From Micromonospora andamanensis (GTDB lineage: Bacteria; Actinomycetota; Actinomycetes; Mycobacteriales; Micromonosporaceae), in assembly GCF_016863495.1 (NCBI RefSeq), contig NZ_BOOZ01000014.1, positions 62,001-126,000 of the forward strand: 64,000 nucleotides of DNA. The letters are read 5' to 3'. The position numbers and the translations under genes are program-made. The notes beneath the pieces were generated by a model. It was not told the origin of the DNA. It saw nothing but the letters and a program-made list of their open reading frames with translations, and ran no database searches. Positions 1 to 9,342 of this stretch are shown in pieces. Numbering within the stretch: the first letter of the stretch is position 1; the number at the start of each line of letters is the position of its first letter.

Positions 1-609
1 TCCGCGCAGCCAGGTCACCGCGACCACGCCGCCGACAAGCGCGGCAAGTCCCACGGCCACCGCACCGGCCACGAAGACCGGCGTCACCGCACCGGCGACG
101 GCCGTGACGACCGCCCCCGGCAATAGCAGGATGTTCACCCGGGGCAGCCGGTCGCCGACGAAGCGGGTGGCCCACTCGGGCGGGCGGGGCGCCAAGGAGA
201 CCGGCCCCAGCTCGATGTTGCGCACCTGGGCCGAGATGGGGTTGCGTCGGTCGATCATGCGGTTGAACGCGCCGGCGAAGACCGCGATCACCCACACGGC
301 GGCGGGCAGCAGGAGCAGCAGGGTCAGCTCACTGTCGATGAGCGGCACCTCGGCGGCGACCAGCAGCACGGCCGACAGGTCGCGGCTCAGCTGGCGGTAG
401 ACCCGGCTGATGCCGACCTTCCCGAGCAGGCTCACAGTCGCCGGTGACCACCGCTCGACCGCGTACTCCCCCAGGACCGCCGCCAGGGCGGCGACCGCGA
501 AGAGACCGACCCAGCCGAAGGCGGCAGCGGCCAGGAGGATCAGATAGGACGCCACCAGCAGGGCGCCGCGCGCGGCGACCCCGACGCGTGCAGTCAACGT
601 GCCGAACAA
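1..609 (-). CDS. N-terminal part of a TagF/TagB-like polyol-phosphate transferase (cut by window edge)
   Basis: The first 203 codons are visible and the rest lies left of the window. The TTG start at 609 has GGGAG about 8 bases upstream and an in-frame stop just beyond it. The protein is hydrophobic, with several membrane segments (for example around VASYLILLAAAAFG and LLLLLPAAVWVIAVFAG). It then has a stretch RNIELGPVSLAPRP that resembles NLEIRAANLPVRAW in the CDP-glycerol glycerophosphotransferase-like protein at 7599-9296. I infer a second member of that family with the same membrane-anchored N-terminus, acting on wall teichoic acid at the inner membrane face. The catalytic half is not visible, so a different membrane protein is possible. 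Confidence 0.55.
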   Translation of the reverse strand, partial: MFGTLTARVGVAARGALLVASYLILLAAAAFGWVGLFAVAALAAVLGEYAVERWSPATVSLLGKVGISRVYRQLSRDLSAVLLVAAEVPLIDSELTLLLLLPAAVWVIAVFAGAFNRMIDRRNPISAQVRNIELGPVSLAPRPPEWATRFVGDRLPRVNILLLPGAVVTAVAGAVTPVFVAGAVAVGLAALVGGVVAVTWLRG

Positions 610-806
610 CGAGAACGCTCCCTAAAGAGATCGATGACCGGCTGGATACGCCTCGACGGCCGCCAGCGTAGCTGCGACCTTAACGCGAAACGTCTCCGGG
701 ACAACGCTCGGGTATCCGGCATCTTTCCCCCAAACCACAGGCCTGTCGGGACGGGACGAGCAGCGTCCACCGGGTGGAAACCACCCGCGCTGCGGTCCCG
801 GCCTGG

Positions 807-3209
807 TCAGACTCGGCGCAGGCAGGTCACGCCGCCGGGCTGGTCGGGTACCGGCGGGGGCCGCTCGGCGAATTCGGTGTAACCCAACCGCTGCGCCGTC
901 CGACGGGCGAAGCGGTTGCCGCTGTAGACACAGATGGTTCCCACGTCCAGCCGTTCCAGCGCCCCGGCCACCTGCTCACGGGTCGGCCGGCCCTCGGCCG
1001 CGCCGCTGTTGGCGAAGCGGGTCAGCAGCAGCCGGTCCTGGGCGAACTGCGAGTTGAGGTCATACTCCACCAGGTAGAAGTCGCGGGGCAGGACCACCCG
1101 CACCCGGGTGGTCAGCATCGGCATCGCGCGCATGGCGGTCTCCGGCGCGAGCACGAGCCCGTCCGGGCGGTCGAGCGTGGTGATCCACTGCGCGATGCGC
1201 AGCCGCTGCTCCGGGATCTTCCAGGCGGGGGTGGCGTGCACCTGCACCCAGCTGCGATCGGACCACATCGGAGTGGCGTAGACGGCGAACGAGGCCACCA
1301 TCGCCCCGGCCAGCACCACCCCGACGAGCGCCCGTACGCTGCGCAGCCGGGTCGGCAGCCAGACGGTGCACAGCAGCCCGATCAGCGCCGGCAGGGCGAG
1401 CAGCCACGGCACCCGCCAGAGCACCACCGAGACGCCGGTGAGCGCACCGAGCCACTCCAGCACACCCGGCAGCAGCAGCACACTGAGCGTGAGTCCGCCA
1501 CCGGCCGCGAGCAACGCCGGGGTGCGGCGACGGGCCAGCAACGGGCCGCACCACAGGGCCAGGCCACCGATCACACCCACGATGCCTATCGCGAACGTGC
1601 GCTGATAGGTCCGCTCGGCACCCCAGACGTTGACGTCCGCCGCGGCCTCGCTGGCGGATCCGACGAGCATCTGGGCGACGGCGACCACCCCTACCGGGTA
1701 CGCGAGAGCCGCGACGCCCGCCACCAGCGCCGACTTCCATCGCCCCACCAGCAGCATCATCAGGGCCGCCCCACCGACAAGCAGCGGCAGGATGATCGCG
1801 GCGGTGGTGGTCAGCCCGATCGCGGTGATCGACAGCGCGGCGATCAGCACCAGGGACCGGCGGGAGCGGTCGTCGAACCAGCGGGTCAGGTAGAGCCACA
1901 TCAGCGGTACCACTGCGGAGACGAACATCCCCTTGCCCTGGTAGAGCCGGGGCAGGTGGAAGGTGCCCAGGGCGGCGTCCGGTCCACAGACCAGGGCGAG
2001 GAAGGTCACCGCCACGGTGAAGGCGAGCACCGGACGCCGGGGAGCCCAGCGCTGCACCAACCGCCACAGCGCCAGTACGGCGAGTACCGCCATGATCGGC
2101 AGCAGCACGTACCAGGTCGCCGAGGCGGCCGAGAGGGAGAGGAACCGGGCCAGCGCACCCGCGAGGACCTCGATGCTGGCGACCGGGGGCTGCGAGGCCA
2201 TCGGCGGCAGCACGTTCTCGCTGAACAGGAAGTCGTTGAGCGGCACCACGTCCCGCTCCGCCACCCACACGGACCGGCCCACGTAGTAGATGTCGTCGGG
2301 GGTGTTGCGGGCGAGGTAGAGCGAGGCGACCGCGGCTCCACCGGCGATCAGCAGCGCGTACGCCGACTGCCAGGCGCCCGGCGACGGCGCCGCCGGGGTG
2401 GTCGGTGGGGTGACCCGCCACGTGCGCCAGGTCAGCAGCACCGCGCCGACGGCCGCCACGACGCCGGCGGAGGCCGGCACCCACCAGGACAGGCCGTCAC
2501 CGGCCGGGGTGCCTGCCACCCCCGCGGTGATCGCCGCACCGGTGCCGATCAGCAGGACCAGGGCCGTCAACCACCGCTGGACCACCGGCATCCGCCCGGC
2601 GTGGGCCGCCGGGACGGCCGCGCCCGAAGCGGCCGGTCGGCCCGGGTCCCGCTCCGCCGGGTCCGGCGCGCCTGTCGCGTCGGTGCCGGTCGCCCGGTCA
2701 CCGCCCTGGGCCACCGTCGGGGCATCGCCGCTCGCCGGGTCCGCCGCCGCGTCGGCAGGGGCCGTCGCGTCGGTGTCGGCGTCCGACGCCGTGTCGTCTG
2801 TGTCGGTGTTCCGGTCCGGCGGTGCGGCGGCAGCGGGAGCACCGTCGGGGGGATCGGTCGATGACGCGGTGGTGGCGCCGGGCCGGGCGGCGCGGCGGCG
2901 AAACCACCGCACGGCGAGCCGGACGGCCAACGCCAGCAGGGCCAGCGCCGGGCCGCTCACCAGCCAGATCCGCAGCGTCAGCGACGGGGCGAGGTCCAAC
3001 GGCAGCGCGGCGTGGTAGAGCACTGTCCAGAGGGCGAATGCGAGTACCGCGCCGTCGGTCAGGACGGCGGGTATCGCGGCGAAGCCGGCCCGGATGCGGC
3101 CCGCCACCACTCGTGCCCGACTCGGCCGGGCCGGCGTGGGGACTGTCACCTCATCGGCCGTCGCCGGCTCGGCGACGGCGACGGCGACGGTCTGGTCGGT
3201 CATCGACAC
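807..3209 (-). CDS. Large polytopic membrane protein, possibly GT-C/DUF6077-like
   Basis: The protein has 800 residues. A short cytoplasmic N-terminus and two membrane helices are followed by an Asp/Thr/Ala/Pro-rich low-complexity insert (about residues 105-205) and then roughly ten more helices. A conserved-looking segment NTPDDIYYVGRSVW follows the first helices of the core. This is the kind of acidic/aromatic extracytoplasmic loop seen in GT-C glycosyltransferases and DUF6077 proteins. The soluble C-terminal tail (from about residue 670) ends in PGGVTCLRRV. It lies among teichoic-acid genes and may transfer or flip a glycan, but no catalytic motif is certain. Function unknown. Confidence 0.75.
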   Translation of the reverse strand: MSMTDQTVAVAVAEPATADEVTVPTPARPSRARVVAGRIRAGFAAIPAVLTDGAVLAFALWTVLYHAALPLDLAPSLTLRIWLVSGPALALLALAVRLAVRWFRRRAARPGATTASSTDPPDGAPAAAAPPDRNTDTDDTASDADTDATAPADAAADPASGDAPTVAQGGDRATGTDATGAPDPAERDPGRPAASGAAVPAAHAGRMPVVQRWLTALVLLIGTGAAITAGVAGTPAGDGLSWWVPASAGVVAAVGAVLLTWRTWRVTPPTTPAAPSPGAWQSAYALLIAGGAAVASLYLARNTPDDIYYVGRSVWVAERDVVPLNDFLFSENVLPPMASQPPVASIEVLAGALARFLSLSAASATWYVLLPIMAVLAVLALWRLVQRWAPRRPVLAFTVAVTFLALVCGPDAALGTFHLPRLYQGKGMFVSAVVPLMWLYLTRWFDDRSRRSLVLIAALSITAIGLTTTAAIILPLLVGGAALMMLLVGRWKSALVAGVAALAYPVGVVAVAQMLVGSASEAAADVNVWGAERTYQRTFAIGIVGVIGGLALWCGPLLARRRTPALLAAGGGLTLSVLLLPGVLEWLGALTGVSVVLWRVPWLLALPALIGLLCTVWLPTRLRSVRALVGVVLAGAMVASFAVYATPMWSDRSWVQVHATPAWKIPEQRLRIAQWITTLDRPDGLVLAPETAMRAMPMLTTRVRVVLPRDFYLVEYDLNSQFAQDRLLLTRFANSGAAEGRPTREQVAGALERLDVGTICVYSGNRFARRTAQRLGYTEFAERPPPVPDQPGGVTCLRRV

Positions 3210-3381
3210 GGGCGTCCTTGTCGTCGTACGGGCGGGGCTGCGCGCTGCTCATGCGCGACGGTGCCGCTGCGGCACGATCCACCGAGAGTAGTAGTCGTCT
3301 CTGGGCCACCGCGTCGAGCCGACGCGCGGAGCACCGACCCGCCGAGGCCGGTTCGGTAGCCCTACCCACTGCGTTCGGCAC

Positions 3382-4020
3382 TCAACCAGGGCTGGTCGCC
3401 GACCGTTGCCGGGGGACGGCGTCCTGGGCACCGAGACCCAGCGCCACCGACTCGACGAGCGTTTCCAGGTAGCTGTCGGTGACCGGGGTACGGGCGATGG
3501 CGATCCGCCAGTACAGCGGCCCGACGATCAGGTCGACAGCCGTGTCCGGGTCGGTGTCGGCGGGAAGGTCGCCACGCCGCACCGCCCGAGTGATCAACTG
3601 ACCGACCACCTCCTGCTGCTGGGCCCGCAGCACGCGCTGGAGGGTCTCGTCGATCGTCGGGTTGCGAGCGGCCTCGGCCAGCAGGTCGGGGATGATCTGC
3701 GCGGCCAGCGGGTGTCGCAGTGCGTGGGTCACCACCTGGAACAGCAGGGACAGGTCGGTACGCAGGCTGCCGGTGTCCAGCGCGGGCAGCCGACGGCCAG
3801 CGGCGGCGGCCACCACCTCCAGCACGAGGTCGAGCTTGGAGTTCCAGCGGCGGTAGACCGCGGTCTTGCTGACCCCGGCCCGGCGGGCCACCGCCTCGAT
3901 GGAGAGCCGGCCGTAGCCGACCGCGGCGAGTTCCTGCATGAGGGCGCGACGGATGGCTGCGGTGATATCGCCACGGAGCACCGCCGCACCGGCTGGTGTG
4001 CGCCTCTTCTCGGCCGTCAC
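3382..4020 (-). CDS. TetR/AcrR-family transcriptional regulator
   Basis: This is a 212-residue one-component repressor. The N-terminal TetR helix-turn-helix contains SIEAVARRAGVSKTAVYRRW, and the C-terminal domain resembles the TetR_C family with a hydrophobic ligand pocket. I chose the GTG at 4020 (protein beginning VTAEKRR), preceded by GAGAAGAG. A TTG at 4062 would add 14 residues but lies inside the inverted repeat at 4053-4072. It is divergent from the tagG-like exporter gene at 4201, so it probably controls itself and the teichoic-acid export operon. The ligand is unknown. Confidence 0.85.
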   Translation of the reverse strand: MTAEKRRTPAGAAVLRGDITAAIRRALMQELAAVGYGRLSIEAVARRAGVSKTAVYRRWNSKLDLVLEVVAAAAGRRLPALDTGSLRTDLSLLFQVVTHALRHPLAAQIIPDLLAEAARNPTIDETLQRVLRAQQQEVVGQLITRAVRRGDLPADTDPDTAVDLIVGPLYWRIAIARTPVTDSYLETLVESVALGLGAQDAVPRQRSATSPG

Positions 4021-4052
4021 CTGGGACTCTTCTCGACTGTCACGAGGGACAG

Positions 4053-4072
4053 CGTAGCGCAACGACGCTACG
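4053..4072. promoter_or_regulatory. Candidate TetR operator (inverted repeat)
   Basis: CGTAGCG and CGCTACG form 7-bp perfect arms around a 6-bp spacer. The site lies between the divergent TetR gene and the exporter genes, which suits autoregulation. No binding data are available. Confidence 0.45.
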
Positions 4073-4200
4073 GTTGCGTCCCGACGTATTTCCGACTACT
4101 GTCCAGCCAGCGACCGGGGGCGGCGCTCCCGCACTGGCCACGCTAGATTCTCTCGTCGCGAGACAAAACGCCGGCACGACAGATCGGAGCGCCAATCCCC

Positions 4201-5097
4201 ATGGCCAACCTGCTGGCCGACCCCGACTCCGGCCTCACCCCAGCGCAGCTGGCCGCCCGACACGGGCTGCGGGTGGCCGGCGAGCGGCCCTCGATCGGCC
4301 GCTACAGCGGCCAACTGTGGCGCTACCGGCACTTCATCTCCGCGTACGCCCACGCGAAGCTGACCGCGTCGTTCAGCAACGCCCGGCTCGGGCAGCTCTG
4401 GCAGGTACTCACCCCGCTGACAAACGCGGCGGTCTACTACCTGATCTTCGGTCTGGTGCTCGAGCAGAACCGGGGCATGGACAACTTCATCGCCTACCTG
4501 ACCACCGGGCTGTTCATCTTCAACTTCACCCAGGTCAGCGTGCAGCAGGGCACCCAGGCGATAAGTGGCAACCTCGGGCTGATCCGCGCGCTGCACTTCC
4601 CCCGGGCCTGCCTGCCGCTGGCCATCACCGCCACCCAGTTCCAGCAACTGCTCGGCTCGATCGTGGTGCTGCTGGCCATCGTGGTGGCCACCGGTGAGCC
4701 GATCACCCTGATGTGGCTGATGCTGGTGCCGGCGGTGCTGCTCCAGACGGTCTTCAACGCCGGGTTGACCATGGTGGTGGCCCGGCTGGGCGCGAAGGCC
4801 ACCGACCTGAAGCAGGTCATGCCGTTCGTGCTGCGGGCCTGGATGTACGGCTCCGGGGTGCTCTACAGCGTCAACCTGTTTGCCGAGAACCTGCCGGGCT
4901 GGGCGACAGCCGTGGTGCAGTTCAACCCGATGCTCGTCTACATCGAGCTGGCCCGCATCTCCCTCCTGGAGAACACCCACCTGCTCAACGACTCGCTGCC
5001 GCTGACCTGGCTGATCGCGCTCGGCTGGGCGGCCGTCGCGGGACTCGGCGGCTACTTCTACTTCTGGCGCGGCGAACAGGAGTACGGCCGTGGTTAA
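4201..5097 (+). CDS. TagG-like ABC-2 permease for teichoic acid/polysaccharide export
   Basis: The protein has 298 residues. A cytoplasmic N-terminus of about 65 residues precedes the ABC2_membrane fold, with six predicted helices. The usual post-amphipathic sequence RLGQLWQVLTPL precedes the first helix. It would form the membrane channel with the ATPase encoded immediately downstream, whose start overlaps its 3' end by 8 nt. The family moves undecaprenyl-linked teichoic acid or O-antigen-type polymers out of the cytoplasm. The polyol-phosphate enzymes that follow point to a teichoic-acid-like substrate. Confidence 0.88.
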   Translation: MANLLADPDSGLTPAQLAARHGLRVAGERPSIGRYSGQLWRYRHFISAYAHAKLTASFSNARLGQLWQVLTPLTNAAVYYLIFGLVLEQNRGMDNFIAYLTTGLFIFNFTQVSVQQGTQAISGNLGLIRALHFPRACLPLAITATQFQQLLGSIVVLLAIVVATGEPITLMWLMLVPAVLLQTVFNAGLTMVVARLGAKATDLKQVMPFVLRAWMYGSGVLYSVNLFAENLPGWATAVVQFNPMLVYIELARISLLENTHLLNDSLPLTWLIALGWAAVAGLGGYFYFWRGEQEYGRG

Positions 5098-5905
5098 TCT
5101 TGAAATGTCCAATGATGTGACGGTGACCTTCCCCCGGATCCAGGAGCGGATCCCCACAGTGGTGGTGGACGACGCGCACGTCGTCTACCGGGTGCACAAG
5201 GGCGCCGCCGGCAACACCAGCCCGGTGGCCGCCTTCAAGCGGATGGTCACCCGCACCAACGCGCCGAACGTCCGCGTGGTGCACGCGGTCCGTGGCGTCA
5301 CCTTCACCGCGTACCGGGGCGAGGCCATCGGGCTGATCGGCACCAACGGCTCCGGCAAGTCGACACTCCTGCGGGCCATCGCCGGACTGCTGCCGGTGGA
5401 GCAGGGCGCGGTCTACACCCAGGGGCAGCCGTCGCTGCTGGGGGTGAACGCCGCCCTGCTCAACGACCTGCCGGGTGAGCGCAACGTCACGCTCGGCTGC
5501 CTGGCCATGGGGATGTCCCCGGCCGAGGTCCGACGCAAGCTCCCGGAGATCATCGAGTTCTCCGGCATCAACCAGCGCGGTGACTTCGCCTCGCTGCCGA
5601 TGCGTACCTACTCCTCCGGCATGTCGGCCCGGCTGCGCTTCTCCATCGCCGCGGCGAAGCAGCACGACGTGCTGCTCATCGACGAGGCCCTCGCCACCGG
5701 GGACAAGGCGTTCCGCAAGCGCAGCGAGCAGCGGGTCCGGGAGCTGCGGGAGAGCGCCGGCACGGTGTTCCTGGTCAGTCACCAGCTCTCCTCGGTACGG
5801 GACACCTGCGAACGGACCATCTGGCTGGAGTCCGGCGAAATCAGGATGGACGGCCCGACTCCCGAGGTGCTGGCGGCCTACGAGGCATTTACGAACGGCA
5901 AGTAG
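5090..5905 (+). CDS. TagH-like ABC transporter ATP-binding protein
   Basis: The protein has 271 residues and starts at a GTG inside the permease gene, so the two are probably translationally coupled. Visible motifs are Walker A GTNGSGKST (about 84-92), signature YSSGMSARL (about 172-180), Walker B VLLIDEAL with catalytic Glu, and H-loop SHQ. The spaced Walker A to signature distance and the N-terminal extension before the core match the polysaccharide/teichoic-acid exporter subfamily (TagH, Wzt, RfbE). It has no C-terminal carbohydrate-binding extension of the Wzt type, so export probably does not need a terminal-sugar recognition domain on this subunit. Confidence 0.9.
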   Translation: MVNLEMSNDVTVTFPRIQERIPTVVVDDAHVVYRVHKGAAGNTSPVAAFKRMVTRTNAPNVRVVHAVRGVTFTAYRGEAIGLIGTNGSGKSTLLRAIAGLLPVEQGAVYTQGQPSLLGVNAALLNDLPGERNVTLGCLAMGMSPAEVRRKLPEIIEFSGINQRGDFASLPMRTYSSGMSARLRFSIAAAKQHDVLLIDEALATGDKAFRKRSEQRVRELRESAGTVFLVSHQLSSVRDTCERTIWLESGEIRMDGPTPEVLAAYEAFTNGK

Positions 5906-6054
5906 AGTCTGGGCGAACCAGCGGCGTCCTGGGCCGCGTTGTCCCGTTGGGGCGACGCGGCCCGCGCGTTATGGTTCACTCCGTCGCCGTGTCGGCGGAA
6001 CCTTCCGTTCACGTACTCACCACAGTCATGCACCCCCGAGAGCGAGGACCGGCA

Positions 6055-7560
6055 ATGACGCAGGACCAGACCACCGATCCGGGCACCACGCCGGACAACC
6101 GAGCGCCGTGGCGACCCTCACGGACGGTGGCGGTGGTGCTGGCCGGTGGCACCGGCACCCGGCTGGGTCTGGGCATCCCCAAGCAGCTGCTCAAGATCGC
6201 CGGTAAGCCGATCATCGAGCACACGCTCGCCGTCTTCGAGGCCGCGCCCGAGATCGACGAGATCATCGTGCTGATGGCCACCGGGCACGTCGCCGAGGCG
6301 CAGAAGATCGTCGACAAGGCCGGCTTCCGCAAGGTCACCAAGGTGATCGAGGGTGGCGACACCCGCAACGACACCACCCGCGTCGCCCTGGACGCGGTAG
6401 GTGAGGGCGACTGCAACATCCTCTTCCACGACGCGGTACGCCCGCTGCTCAGCGGTCGCATCGTCCGGGAGTGCGTGAACGCCCTCTGGACCTACTCGGC
6501 CGTCGACGTGGCCATCCCGTCCGCCGACACGATCATCCAGGTCGACGAGAACGAGTGCATCACCGACATCCCGGTGCGGGCCACCCTGCGTCGCGGTCAG
6601 ACCCCGCAGGCGTTCCGCTCCGGCACCATCCGGGAGGCGTACCGCCGGGCCGAGGGTGACCCGAACTTCGCCGCCACCGACGACTGCGGTGTGGTGCTGC
6701 GCTACCTCCCGGAGACCCCGATCAAGGTGATCGACGGTTCGGACGAGAACATCAAGGTCACCCACCCGGTCGACGTGCACCTGGCCGACAAGCTGTTCCA
6801 GCTCGCCGCCGCCAAGGTGCCCCGGCTGACCGACCACCGCGCCTACAGCGAGGAGGTCTCCGGCCGCACGATCGTCGTCTTCGGCGGCAGCTACGGCATC
6901 GGCCACGACCTGGCGGAGCTGGCCCGCAGCTACGGCGCCCAGGTCTTCCCGTTCAGCCGCTCCAGCACCGGCACCCACGTGGAGCGCCCGGCGGACGTCG
7001 AGGCCGCGCTGCGGACCGCCTTCGAGGCCACCGGCCGGATCGACCACGTCGTGGTCACCGCCGGGATCCTGGAGAAGGGCGCGCTCGCCGAGATGGACCA
7101 GGAGACCATCGACCGGGTGCTCCAGGTCAACTTCGTCGGCCCGGTCACCGTCGCCCGCCAGGCGCTGCCCTACCTCCAGCAGACCAAGGGCCAGCTGCTG
7201 CTCTACACGTCCAGCTCGTACACCCGTGGTCGGGCCGACTACGCGCTGTACTCGGCCACCAAGGCCGCCCTGGTCAACCTCACCCAGGCGCTCGCGGACG
7301 AGTGGGCGGAGTTCGGCGTACGGGTCAATGTCATCAACCCGGAGCGGACCGCCACCCCGATGCGGACGAAGGCCTTCGGCGCGGAACCCGAGCACACGCT
7401 GCTCGCCGCCGAGACCGTCGCCCAGTCGTCGCTTGACGTGCTGATCTCCGATCTCACCGGCCAGGTGATCGACGTCCGCCGGCCGCCAGGTGAGGCGCCT
7501 GTCGCTGTCGCGGTACCCGCCCAGACCGACCGGTCGGCCAGCGCCGCACCCGTCGGCTGA
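6055..7560 (+). CDS. Bifunctional cytidylyltransferase / SDR reductase (TarI-TarJ-like CDP-ribitol synthase)
   Basis: The protein has 501 residues. Residues about 23-245 form an IspD/TarI nucleotidyltransferase: LAGGTGTRLG with the catalytic Lys in PKQLL, RNDTTRVAL, and FHDAVRPL. Residues about 263-485 form a short-chain dehydrogenase: VVFGGSYGIG for NAD(P) binding, a TSSSY serine motif, and YSATK as YxxxK. The same order occurs in Haemophilus Bcs1/Acs1, which reduces ribulose-5-phosphate and makes CDP-ribitol. I infer CDP-ribitol or a similar CDP-polyol for the transferase downstream. The ATG at 6055 follows GAGCGAGGA; an upstream in-frame ATG at 5947 lacks a good ribosome site. IspD activity alone is less likely because of the fused SDR. 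Confidence 0.88.
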   Translation: MTQDQTTDPGTTPDNRAPWRPSRTVAVVLAGGTGTRLGLGIPKQLLKIAGKPIIEHTLAVFEAAPEIDEIIVLMATGHVAEAQKIVDKAGFRKVTKVIEGGDTRNDTTRVALDAVGEGDCNILFHDAVRPLLSGRIVRECVNALWTYSAVDVAIPSADTIIQVDENECITDIPVRATLRRGQTPQAFRSGTIREAYRRAEGDPNFAATDDCGVVLRYLPETPIKVIDGSDENIKVTHPVDVHLADKLFQLAAAKVPRLTDHRAYSEEVSGRTIVVFGGSYGIGHDLAELARSYGAQVFPFSRSSTGTHVERPADVEAALRTAFEATGRIDHVVVTAGILEKGALAEMDQETIDRVLQVNFVGPVTVARQALPYLQQTKGQLLLYTSSSYTRGRADYALYSATKAALVNLTQALADEWAEFGVRVNVINPERTATPMRTKAFGAEPEHTLLAAETVAQSSLDVLISDLTGQVIDVRRPPGEAPVAVAVPAQTDRSASAAPVG

Positions 7561-7598
7561 CCCCCTCCGACCCACACGACCGCGAAAGCGACACCGAG

Positions 7599-9296
7599 AT
7601 GCGTGGTGAGCTGGTCCGCAAGTTGACCGCACGGGGCCTGGCCACCGGTGGGGCGGTCCTGGCGTTCCTGGTGGTCGCCCTCACCGGCGCGACGGCCTGG
7701 GGGCTCTGCCTGGCCGTGGCGGCGCTTGCCGCCACGGCCTGGGAACGCCGGGTACGCCCCGGCGCCGACAACGTCGCGGAGACCACGCTGATCGCGGGCG
7801 GAGTGCTTGTCGGCTACGCCCGGCAGCTCGACGCCGGCTTCGATCCGGCCCTGGCCGCGACCGCCCTGGTGCTGCTGGGCCTGGTGCTGGTCACCGGTCC
7901 GCTGCGCCAGGCCGGGAATCTGGAGATCCGCGCCGCCAACCTGCCGGTACGCGCCTGGGTGCCGCAGGTCGCGGCAGCTCTCGGCGACGCCGTGGCGGCA
8001 CTTGTCGGGCTCCTGGCCCTGGCTGCCCTGGCGGGGCTTCCGGCGGCCGTGGCCCTGGCGGCGACGCTGCTGGTGGGGGCCACCGCCGCAGCCGTCGCCC
8101 TCGACCTGGCCCGGCGGCGGTTCCGGCCGTCCCCGGGCGGGTCGGCGGTGGCTCGGGCGCTGCGCCGGCACCAGCCCGAGTTCGTCCTGCACTTCTCCGC
8201 CCCGCCCGGCTCGGATTACCAGGTCACCATGTGGCTGCCGTACTTGGAACGGATCGGTCGACCGTTCGTGGTGATGGTGCGGGAGCCGGAGTTCCTGGCT
8301 CCCGTCGCGGCGGCCACCACCGCCCCGGTCGTCTACTGCCCCACCACCCGGAGCATGGACGAGGTGCTGGTGCCGAGCCTGCGGGTGGCGTTCTATGTCA
8401 ACCACGGCGCGAAGAACAGCCACTGCATCAGGTTCACGCAGCTCACCCACGTGCAGTTGCATCACGGTGACAGCGACAAGGCGCCCAGCGCCAACCCGGT
8501 CTCGGCCATCTTCGACCGGATCTTCGTCGCCGGTGAGGCGGCCATCGAGCGGTACGCGCGGGCCGGGATCGACATCCCCGCCGAGAAGTTCGTGGTGGTC
8601 GGCCGCCCCCAGGTCGAGGCGATCGAGGTATGTTCGCGGCCCGCGCGGGGCCTGACGAACCCGACGGTGCTCTACACCCCCACCTGGACCGGGCACAACG
8701 CCGACGCCGACTACTGTTCGCTGCCGGTGGCGGAGACGCTGCTGCGGCGTCTGCTGGACCGTGGGGCCACTGTCATCCTGCGGGCCCACCCCTACACCGC
8801 GCAGAACCCGGCGTCGGCCCGGCAGCTGGCCCGGCTGCACGACCTGCTCGCCGCCGACCGGGCGCGCACCGGCCGGGGGCACCTCTACGGTGCCGCGGCG
8901 AGCCGGCTCACCCTGACCGACTCGGTCAACCGCGCGGACGCGCTGGTCTCCGACGTTTCCGGAGTGGTCTCCGACTGGCTCTACTCGGGCAAGCCGTACG
9001 CGGTGACCGACATGGGCACCGACGGTGACCGGTTCGTCGAGCGTTTCCCGCTGGCCGCTGCCGGCTACGTGCTGCGCCGCGACATGGCCAACCTGGACGA
9101 GGTGTTGATCCGGCTGCTCGACACCGACCCGCTGGCCGAGGCCCGCTGGGCCACCCGCCGCCGCTACCTGGGCGACTTCCCGGCCGACTCGTACGCCGAG
9201 GTGTTCCTGGCCGCCGCCCGACGCGAACTGGATCCGGCGTGGACCCCACCGGCGCCACGGGCCGCAGCCGGCGCCCCCTTCTCCGCCGCCACCTGA
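7599..9296 (+). CDS. CDP-glycerol/ribitol phosphotransferase (TagB/TagF/TarL family)
   Basis: The protein has 565 residues. The N-terminal ~175 residues are unusually membrane-rich, with about four to six helices. The rest is the GT-B-like glycerophosphotransferase fold with HHGDSDK (catalytic-type His of the family), VGRPQVEA, YTPTW, RAHPYT and the SDVSGVVSDWLYSGKP motif that binds the CDP-polyol phosphate. It would polymerise polyol phosphate on a lipid-linked teichoic-acid primer. The CDP-ribitol-type enzyme 38 nt upstream favours ribitol phosphate as substrate, though the family name in databases will usually be CDP-glycerol glycerophosphotransferase. Confidence 0.88.
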   Translation: MRGELVRKLTARGLATGGAVLAFLVVALTGATAWGLCLAVAALAATAWERRVRPGADNVAETTLIAGGVLVGYARQLDAGFDPALAATALVLLGLVLVTGPLRQAGNLEIRAANLPVRAWVPQVAAALGDAVAALVGLLALAALAGLPAAVALAATLLVGATAAAVALDLARRRFRPSPGGSAVARALRRHQPEFVLHFSAPPGSDYQVTMWLPYLERIGRPFVVMVREPEFLAPVAAATTAPVVYCPTTRSMDEVLVPSLRVAFYVNHGAKNSHCIRFTQLTHVQLHHGDSDKAPSANPVSAIFDRIFVAGEAAIERYARAGIDIPAEKFVVVGRPQVEAIEVCSRPARGLTNPTVLYTPTWTGHNADADYCSLPVAETLLRRLLDRGATVILRAHPYTAQNPASARQLARLHDLLAADRARTGRGHLYGAAASRLTLTDSVNRADALVSDVSGVVSDWLYSGKPYAVTDMGTDGDRFVERFPLAAAGYVLRRDMANLDEVLIRLLDTDPLAEARWATRRRYLGDFPADSYAEVFLAAARRELDPAWTPPAPRAAAGAPFSAAT

Positions 9297-9342
9297 GGTA
9301 AACGGGGTGCGGCGCGCCCGGATGCGCCGCACCCCGTTCACC
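9297..9342. terminator. Bidirectional hairpin terminator
   Basis: Perfect 15-bp arms (9301-9315 and 9324-9338) enclose an 8-nt loop, and the flanking GGT/ACC extend the stem. It lies just past the stop of the plus-strand phosphotransferase and before the end of the minus-strand DUF4360 gene, so it can serve both. Confidence 0.8.

Noticed and set aside
774-2864. Long open frame on the plus strand opposite the large membrane protein
   Set aside because: Composition is Gln/Arg/Gly/His-rich with no domain, typical of the antisense frame of a GC-rich gene; the minus-strand protein has clear membrane helices.
7239-9341. 700-codon minus-strand frame under the transferase gene
   Set aside because: It is the shadow of the real plus-strand gene, lacks domains, and is Gly/Arg/Gln-rich.
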